A stretch of 64,000 nucleotides of DNA. Origin: Ascoidea asiatica. Its lineage: Eukaryota > Ascomycota > Saccharomycetes > Ascoideales > Ascoideaceae. Where the stretch lies: NCBI GenBank assembly GCA_001600695.1, contig BCKQ01000012.1, positions 86,096 through 150,095 on the forward strand, written 5' to 3'. The notes under the pieces were generated by a model. The model saw only the letters and a list, made by a program, of their open reading frames with translations. It made no database searches and was not told the origin of the DNA. Of the stretch, positions 53,918 to 64,000 are shown piece by piece; within the stretch, counting starts at the first letter, position 1, and each line of letters starts with the position of its first letter. The position numbers were made by a program, and so were the translations under genes.

Positions 53918-56900
53918 TTATCTTAATGATTCAATCAATCGCTTTTCATCTGACTTATCCATCTTTAACAACTCAACAATTACTGGTAACAATTGTGTTC
54001 TTTGCTCTTTCTTCTCTAAAAATCCTAGTAAAACATTTCTAATATAAGGAATATTATCATTAGATTTACTTACATTATCATTTTCAATATTATCACTCTC
54101 AGTAATTTCATTTATAGTATTTTCTCTATTAATGTTACTTGTATTACTATTATTAGTACTCATATTATTATGAGATATTATTGAATTTGATCTTGAACTA
54201 TATCTTGAATGACCAGGTGAAAAATTTCCTTTTGGTGAATGAGGTGAATTATAATTATTTTTCATTTGTTGTTCTTTTGATAATTTTAATTTATTTGATA
54301 AAAGTTTATAATTTTTACTCAATCTTTCATTTTTTAAAGATAATTCTTCATTAATTCTACGAAAATTAGAATTTGTTCTTTCATAATCTCTAATTTGATT
54401 TTCTGATTTAATTAATGATTCTCTTAATTTACTAATTGTTTCACTTAACTCAGATAAATTATTACTATTACTATTATTAGGCATTTCACTTATTGACGAC
54501 ACAGATGAAAAATTATTTCCATTTAAACTATCATTGGAAAATCCTAAAATACTTGATCTTCTTCTATAATTTCCTTTTGATTCTTCAATTTCTTTAGTAA
54601 GCTTATATTTTTCACTTTCCAAAGTTTGAATAGTTTTATTTAATTCCTTATTTTTCTCTTTTAATTTTTTTATTTCATTAATATTTTTTTTGATTAATAA
54701 ATGATTTGACTCTTCAATTTTTTTAAGTTCATTATCATGATTGATTTTTAGCTCGTTTCTAAGATTTTGTATTTCGCTTCCTTTACTGTTTTCTGAATCT
54801 GTTAATAATTTTCTCATAATGTTTGTTTCTCTTGTTCTTTCTTGCAACATTCTTGTGGAATCTGATAATTCATCTTCTAATGTCTCGATTTTCATTTCAT
54901 ATTCACGTAATCTCATTAACAATTCATCAGATTGTTTTTTAACAGACTCTATATGATCTTTATTATCATTTTTTCGTTTAGAAAATTTTTCAATTTCTTC
55001 TTTTAAATCTTTTTTTTCATTACTTAAAAGTTTTATATTCATATTCATTTCATCATTTTTTAAAAGTAAATTTATTTTTTCTTTTTCCATATCTTCATAT
55101 CTTTTCAATAATGAGTTTTTACTTTCAGTTAATGTGTCTTTTAAAGTTTCAAGGTTATTATTTTCAACTTTTAACATAGTAATTTGTTCATTAAATTTTT
55201 GAATATTTTCTTCAAATGCTTTAATTTTATTTTCATAAGTTTCAATCATTTTATTTTTATGACCTAAAGTAGTTTCTAAAGTAACAATTTTTAATTTTAG
55301 AGTGGTTTCACTTTTTTTCATACTATTTAATTCATCAATTTGTTCTCTTAATTTTTTGTTATCAGTTGTTAAAACATCTTTTTCTTTAGTTAAAGAATTA
55401 TTTGCTTTAGATAATTGATCTTTTAATTCTTTACTTGATGATAATTCTTTGAACCTATTTTCAGATAATTCTTTTGTTATACTTAATTCTTTTTCTAATG
55501 CAATTAATTTTTTTTTAATTTCATCATTTTCATTTTCCTTTCTTTTCACTAGGTTTAATGTGTTAAGTAATTTTTTTTCAGATGTCTCTAAAGAAGTTTT
55601 AATTTTTTTGAATTCATCATCCATTGTTTTGAATTTTGACTCTAAGTCATTTTTATCTTTTGAAAGAATAGAATTTTCATCTAAAAGTTTTCTTTTATTA
55701 TTTTCATAATCTGTTATCGAAGCAGAGTGTTGTAGTCTTAATCTTTCAAGTTCAACTTTTTGTGTTTCAATTGTTTCTTTTAAATCTTTGACTTCAATTT
55801 TTTCAGATTCAGATTTATTCAATTGAGAATTTAATTCTTTAACTTCATTTCTTGATGTAACTAAGTTATCACCAATATCTCTTAACATATCTTTTAAATT
55901 TTCTAATTCTTCTTCAGTTTCTCTGAGTTTTTTTTTATCATTCGATGTTGAGACTTTTAGTTTCTCATAATCAGATTCAATTTCAATTAATTTTGAATTT
56001 TGACTTTTTAAAATATCATACTCATTTTCAAGTTTTTCAATTGTTTGTTGAAAAGAATGATTATTTTTTTCAATTTCATCATATTTTGCCTTTAATTCTA
56101 TATAATTTATAATTGTATCCGAAGTTGAAGAATCAGATATTGGATCATTAATATTTCTTTCTCCATTTATATTTTCTGTTAAAGTATTTTTAGTCGTAGA
56201 TGTATTTTTCTTTTTCTTATTTTTCTTTTTCTTTTTATGAGAAGTTGGAGTTACTGGAGTCAGTCTAGAAGTATCTGGAGAGGGAGTAATAGCCGAAGGA
56301 ACAATTGGGGTTGAAGGAACAGTCGAAGGAGCTGTTGAAGGAGCTGTAGAAACTTCAGTATCATCATCCTCATCATTATCGTTATCATTTCGACTTTGAG
56401 ATTCAATAGTTAAAGTTAAATCACTTATTTTTTTTTTTAAGCTTTCAATGATTTTATCGCTTATTGAATTTCTTGACTCTAAAACAGATTTTTTATTCTC
56501 TAAATTTTTTAAAATTGATTTTTGATCTTTTAATTCATTTTTAAAATTTAAAATTTTTAAATCAATCTCTTTTTTTTCTTGGATATTTTTATTTTCAATT
56601 TCTTTAAAATTTAAAATTTTTTTATTTAAAATTTTTTCATTTTCTTGAAATTTTAAATTTAAATTTTTTTTTTCAATTAACATTGAATTATATTTTTCAT
56701 TTAATTTTGAAATTTCATTAATAAAAGATTTATTTTTTTCATTTAATTCTGTAATTTGTTTTGATAATTGAGATTTTTCATTTTCTAATAAATCAATTTT
56801 ATCAATTGAAGAAATTTTTGAACTTTCCAAATCTTTCATTTGAGAAGTTATTTTTTCATTTTCTAAATTTAATTTTTCAATTTTTGAAGATAATTCATTA

Positions 56901-58030
56901 TTTTTAATTTCTAGTTGTGATAATAAAGTTTTATTATCATTATTATTCTCTTTACTATCTTTATCTTTTTCACTATCTTTTTTGATATTTTTATCAATTG
57001 AAGATTGAAGATCATTTAGTTTTTTTAACAAACTATCATTTTCAGTTTGTTTTAATTTTAATTTATTATTCAATTGATCTTTTTCTAGTTTAAATTTTTC
57101 TTTTAATTGAAATTTTTCTTTTGATTTTGAATTTTTTATTAAAATTTTATCATTTTGTAAAATTGCAATTTTTTTTCCATTTTCTATTAAAACTTCATTT
57201 AAAGTATTATATTTATTATTTAAAGAATTTAAATCACTTAATTTTTCTTTATATTCTTCATTTAATAAATTATTTTTTAAATTTAAATTTTTTAAATAAT
57301 CTAAAAATTGATCAATTTCAGAAATTGAAGAACATGGAGTATTTTCTTTTAAAATTTTTTCGAAAATTGAGATATATTTTGATTTATCTTTTTCTTTTCT
57401 ATATGCATTTAGTAATATTGGATATTTTTCTTCATATTTTGCAAATTTTTTTAATTTTGAATTTATTAAATCATTTGAAAATTTATTATTTGAATTTGAG
57501 TTTAAGTTTGAGCTTGAATTAGAGTCTAAATTAATTTTTTTTATAGGAGAAGATAGAGTATCATCTTTTATGGTTTCTGGTTTTAATTTGGTTTTCTCAT
57601 TTTTCAATTCTTTTGAGTCTTTTGATTCCTTTGAGTCATTAGGAAATCTAGAGTCATTTATATTATTAGAATCATCAGAAGTTTTAGTAGTATTCTTTTC
57701 AACATCTTTTACATCTTTTAAAGATTTAATTTTCTCATTATCTGAAATTTTTAATTCTTTTTGATCATTATTTATTTGATTTTCATTATTTGATTTAACT
57801 TTATTAGATTCATCATCGCTTGTAATTAAAATATCTTCAACATCTGGAGTTTTTGCATTTAAAATTGATTTTATTTGATCAATTGATTTATTTGAATTTT
57901 TATTTAAAGATCTATTATTACTATTATTATTACTTTTATTATTATTATTATAATTCTGATTATGTTCTTCGCTTAATTTTGTTATTTCTTCTGTGAAGTT
58001 TTTACCAAGTTGACCTAATCTTGAAAACAT
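53918..58030 (-). CDS. IMH1: IMH1-like golgin with C-terminal GRIP domain
   Basis: 1370 residues. The C-terminal 44 residues ('PYIRNVLLGFLEKKEQRTQLLPVIVELLKMDKSDEKRLIESLR') are a textbook GRIP domain with the conserved Tyr that binds the Arl1 GTPase at the trans-Golgi. The N-terminus 'MFSRLGQLGKNFTEEITKLSE' is the amphipathic start seen in GRIP golgins and likely binds vesicles. Between them lies long heptad coiled coil (about 230-560 and 655-1290), interrupted by a Pro/Ser/Thr then Lys-rich segment (about 555-630). Imh1 tethers vesicles at the trans-Golgi; S. cerevisiae Imh1 has 911 residues, so this one is longer. Confidence 0.9.
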   Translation of the reverse strand: MFSRLGQLGKNFTEEITKLSEEHNQNYNNNNKSNNNSNNRSLNKNSNKSIDQIKSILNAKTPDVEDILITSDDESNKVKSNNENQINNDQKELKISDNEKIKSLKDVKDVEKNTTKTSDDSNNINDSRFPNDSKESKDSKELKNEKTKLKPETIKDDTLSSPIKKINLDSNSSSNLNSNSNNKFSNDLINSKLKKFAKYEEKYPILLNAYRKEKDKSKYISIFEKILKENTPCSSISEIDQFLDYLKNLNLKNNLLNEEYKEKLSDLNSLNNKYNTLNEVLIENGKKIAILQNDKILIKNSKSKEKFQLKEKFKLEKDQLNNKLKLKQTENDSLLKKLNDLQSSIDKNIKKDSEKDKDSKENNNDNKTLLSQLEIKNNELSSKIEKLNLENEKITSQMKDLESSKISSIDKIDLLENEKSQLSKQITELNEKNKSFINEISKLNEKYNSMLIEKKNLNLKFQENEKILNKKILNFKEIENKNIQEKKEIDLKILNFKNELKDQKSILKNLENKKSVLESRNSISDKIIESLKKKISDLTLTIESQSRNDNDNDEDDDTEVSTAPSTAPSTVPSTPIVPSAITPSPDTSRLTPVTPTSHKKKKKNKKKKNTSTTKNTLTENINGERNINDPISDSSTSDTIINYIELKAKYDEIEKNNHSFQQTIEKLENEYDILKSQNSKLIEIESDYEKLKVSTSNDKKKLRETEEELENLKDMLRDIGDNLVTSRNEVKELNSQLNKSESEKIEVKDLKETIETQKVELERLRLQHSASITDYENNKRKLLDENSILSKDKNDLESKFKTMDDEFKKIKTSLETSEKKLLNTLNLVKRKENENDEIKKKLIALEKELSITKELSENRFKELSSSKELKDQLSKANNSLTKEKDVLTTDNKKLREQIDELNSMKKSETTLKLKIVTLETTLGHKNKMIETYENKIKAFEENIQKFNEQITMLKVENNNLETLKDTLTESKNSLLKRYEDMEKEKINLLLKNDEMNMNIKLLSNEKKDLKEEIEKFSKRKNDNKDHIESVKKQSDELLMRLREYEMKIETLEDELSDSTRMLQERTRETNIMRKLLTDSENSKGSEIQNLRNELKINHDNELKKIEESNHLLIKKNINEIKKLKEKNKELNKTIQTLESEKYKLTKEIEESKGNYRRRSSILGFSNDSLNGNNFSSVSSISEMPNNSNSNNLSELSETISKLRESLIKSENQIRDYERTNSNFRRINEELSLKNERLSKNYKLLSNKLKLSKEQQMKNNYNSPHSPKGNFSPGHSRYSSRSNSIISHNNMSTNNSNTSNINRENTINEITESDNIENDNVSKSNDNIPYIRNVLLGFLEKKEQRTQLLPVIVELLKMDKSDEKRLIESLR

Positions 58031-58807
58031 TTGAGAATTATATTAGGAAATTTTTAATAATTTCCTTTATTAGTTGATTAGTTGGCTATTTAGGGATTGG
58101 TTTATTATTAGCTGATGCTGATTATTGTTATAGAACAATTAAGAAATATATTCAGATAGAGCCTTTTATTGAATCTCATAATTACAATTGGTTCCAGTTT
58201 AACACAATTGATTTGATTCAATAAATTTCAATTATCTTCAATTGGATTATCTTTTAGATAGATGTAGATGTATTTGGCTATCTGGTTATTTGGTTATTTG
58301 CCTACGTCTGTCACTTTACCTACGTGTATCTCAACCACTGCTGACATTGGCATCGGCGCTTGGCTTTGCAAGTATCGGGGCTTTGGGAAAGAGGAAAGTT
58401 ATATATGGTCAGGTGATTTGGACGAAATACCTCGGAACTTGGAAATGCTTTAGGTAATTTGATCGAAACTTGAGTTTTACCTTTTTGATACTGAAATTAA
58501 AATTTTGAATTTATTTGGATTTATTATCATTGATTTTGATTGATGTTGATTTAATTCAAGTTATTTCAATAAAAAATTGTAATTGAAATAGTTTATTGGG
58601 AAAGTATTAACTTTTAGTTTTAGTTTTTGGATTGAGAGATAACTTTGTTTTTGATTAATGGATTTAAATCAATTCATAAGGCAAATTTCATCAATCATTG
58701 TATTTATATAACATTAATATGCAATTATAAAATCAAATCAAGCTTTATTAACAATATTATATTAAATTAAAGCAAAATCTGAATCAAATCAAACCAAATT
58801 ACCAAAA
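58031..58807. promoter_or_regulatory. Divergent promoter region of IMH1 and RPC11
   Basis: 777 bp. A GC-richer patch (about 58290-58450) holds two CCTACGT copies 24 bp apart; the rest is AT-rich. Short ORFs at 58242-58457 cover the patch and look accidental. Confidence 0.5.
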
Positions 58808-59143
58808 ATGTTAATCTTTTGTCCATATTGTTCAAATATGTTAATAGTTAAAGAAAACGTAGATAATCATCTTTTTAAATGTCAAACTTGTCCATATGAA
58901 TTTCCAATAGTTGGTTTACAAATGTATGATAGAAAAAAATTAATTAAAAAAGAAGTTGATGATGTTTTAGGTGGTGAAGGTTCTTGGGATAATGTTGAAC
59001 AAATGTCTGCTCAATGTCCAATTGAAAATTGTGGTGGTGAAAAAGCTTATTTTTTTCAATTACAAATTAGAAGTGCTGATGAACCAATGACTACTTTTTT
59101 TAAATGTGTTAAATGTTCTCATCAATGGAGAGATAATAATTAA
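58808..59143 (+). CDS. RPC11: RPC11, RNA polymerase III subunit C11 (TFIIS-like)
   Basis: 111 residues. Two zinc ribbons: N-terminal C5-P-Y-C8 with 'FKCQTCPYEFPI', and C-terminal 'CPIENCGGEKAYFFQLQIRSADEPMTTFFKCVKCSHQWRDN'. The linker 'YDRKKLIKKEVDDVLGGEGSWDNV' is near identical to S. cerevisiae Rpc11 (110 residues). The C-terminal ribbon carries the acidic Asp-Glu hairpin (SADEP) that reaches the active centre and stimulates RNA cleavage during backtracking; C11 also aids termination and reinitiation. Small, complete and intact. Confidence 0.96.
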   Translation: MLIFCPYCSNMLIVKENVDNHLFKCQTCPYEFPIVGLQMYDRKKLIKKEVDDVLGGEGSWDNVEQMSAQCPIENCGGEKAYFFQLQIRSADEPMTTFFKCVKCSHQWRDNN

Positions 59144-60096
59144 TATGAAAATATACTGTATGCATACTGTATACGTTTATATTGTAATATATACTGTATA
59201 TAAATTTTTTTTATGAATAAGTGAATTTAAAGAAAATAGAAAATAGAAAATAGAAAATAGAAAATAAAAAATAAAAAATAGGAAATAGAAAAATTAAAAA
59301 TACTATGCAATAAAATTTATGAATTAATAAAATAATGAATTAATGATTTAGTGAAAAAATGAGTTAATGAATTAATGAATTAATGAATAAAGAATTTATG
59401 AATAAAGAATTAAGAATTAAGAATCAAAAAGAAGAAATATATTTTCAATCCAAAAATATTTTTTATATTCATGATAATATTATAATAGATATAATGATAT
59501 AATGATATAATATAATATAAATCTTGTTTTTTTATACTCTATGCAACAACATTATTAATTAATAAATAAGTAATTTATAATAAATAATATTAATATTCAA
59601 CCTCTATACCAAAAAATAAAATAAACTAAATTAAATTGACTTAAATTAAATTAAATTTAATGACCAAAAAAAAAAAAATATCAACTTTAATATCAATTAA
59701 TATCAATTCAATTTGAAATCTCATACTCTATATCTCCAATAATATTAATAGAATTATTCATCCTTGATAAAATTTGATAAATTTGGGTAGTAAATTAGTT
59801 AGTTAATTAGATAAAAAAAATAAAAAAAAAAAGATAAAGAAATAAAAATTAGAAAATAGAAAAAAGAAAAAATTAAAGCAAAAATTTATAATTATTGATT
59901 TTAATAACTCATTTGTGATTTAATAAATGCGTCTTGAATAACATATAAAATGTTGAATATCAATCCAAAACAGCAAATATACTATATTCTAAAAAGCACA
60001 CGAAGCAAATAAATTTTTCAAAAAATAAAAAAATAAAAAAATGCTAATATAAAAAAACAACAACAACAATTATAAAAAAGTTTTAAATTAAAAAAA
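59144..60096. other. Convergent intergenic region RPC11 / DED1, very AT-rich
   Basis: 953 bp between stop codons. It includes GAAAATA tandem units (about 59232-59288), AATGAATT-type repeats (about 59330-59390) and long A runs. No GC-rich patch, in contrast to the promoter-bearing gaps; no gene seen. Both 3' UTRs lie here. Confidence 0.55.
59232..59288 (+). repeat. (GAAAATA)n short tandem repeat
   Basis: About seven imperfect copies of a 7-8 bp GAAAATA/AAAAATA unit downstream of RPC11. Confidence 0.75.

Positions 60097-64000
<3,904 letters not shown>

Noticed and set aside
58242-58457. Two short ORFs in the IMH1/RPC11 divergent promoter
   Set aside because: Both lie in the local GC-richer patch, overlap in different frames and resemble nothing.

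Overview
This window is nuclear DNA of a budding yeast (Saccharomycotina). Genes are compact and almost intron-free. Nearly every product is recognisable as a yeast protein, and coding DNA is extremely AT-rich, with long Asn and Asp/Glu runs inserted in most proteins. A nuclear gene for the PSST/NUKM subunit of respiratory complex I is present, so the organism is not a member of Saccharomycetaceae or Saccharomycodaceae, which lost complex I. OCRL-like and CHY-RING (Pirh2-like) genes, which S. cerevisiae lacks, fit the same conclusion. The family cannot be fixed from the sequence. CTG codons are rare. A tRNA-Leu with anticodon AAG is present, and the few CTG codons I placed sit in hydrophobic contexts, so leucine decoding is likely but not proven.

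Layout. 1-5.0 kb: two divergent secreted pepsin-like genes (one cut by the window edge, one double-length); all three pepsin folds have lost the catalytic Asp motifs. 5.0-7.4 kb: a membrane RING-H2 protein and a GPI-anchored cell-wall protein. 8.6-14.5 kb: a CHY-RING ubiquitin ligase, the proteasome alpha3 subunit PRE9 (one intron) and an FF-domain protein. 14.6 kb: tRNA-Leu(AAG). 15-24 kb: OCRL-like inositol 5-phosphatase, FMP52 and a SAC7/BAG7-type RhoGAP. 25.6-32 kb: an Mnn4/LicD-like Golgi protein with a degenerate motif, ILM1 and VTA1. 32.8-39.6 kb: the very large MMS22/Mus7 repair protein. 40-44 kb: an SSA-type Hsp70 and the decapping scavenger DCS1, sharing a promoter with a long heat-shock-element array. 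44-47.5 kb: complex I NUKM, a proteasome-chaperone-like protein and a ketopantoate reductase family protein. 48-58 kb: LTN1 and the golgin IMH1. 58.8-63.2 kb: RPC11 and DED1.

Themes. Protein quality control is well represented (two other RING ligases, LTN1, MMS22 of the Rtt101 ligase, PRE9, a proteasome chaperone candidate, Hsp70), as is trafficking and the Golgi (IMH1, VTA1, OCRL-like, Mnn4-like). These are dispersed genes with their own promoters, not operons.

The most striking non-coding pattern is base composition. Most longer intergenic regions that must contain a promoter carry a patch of roughly 50-60% GC, about twice that of the coding DNA, while the convergent (promoter-free) intergenic regions do not. 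Several of these promoters carry an E-box core, often as the palindrome GTCACATGAC. The Hsp70 promoter has ten GAA units in exact 10-bp register preceded by four TTC units in 10-bp register.
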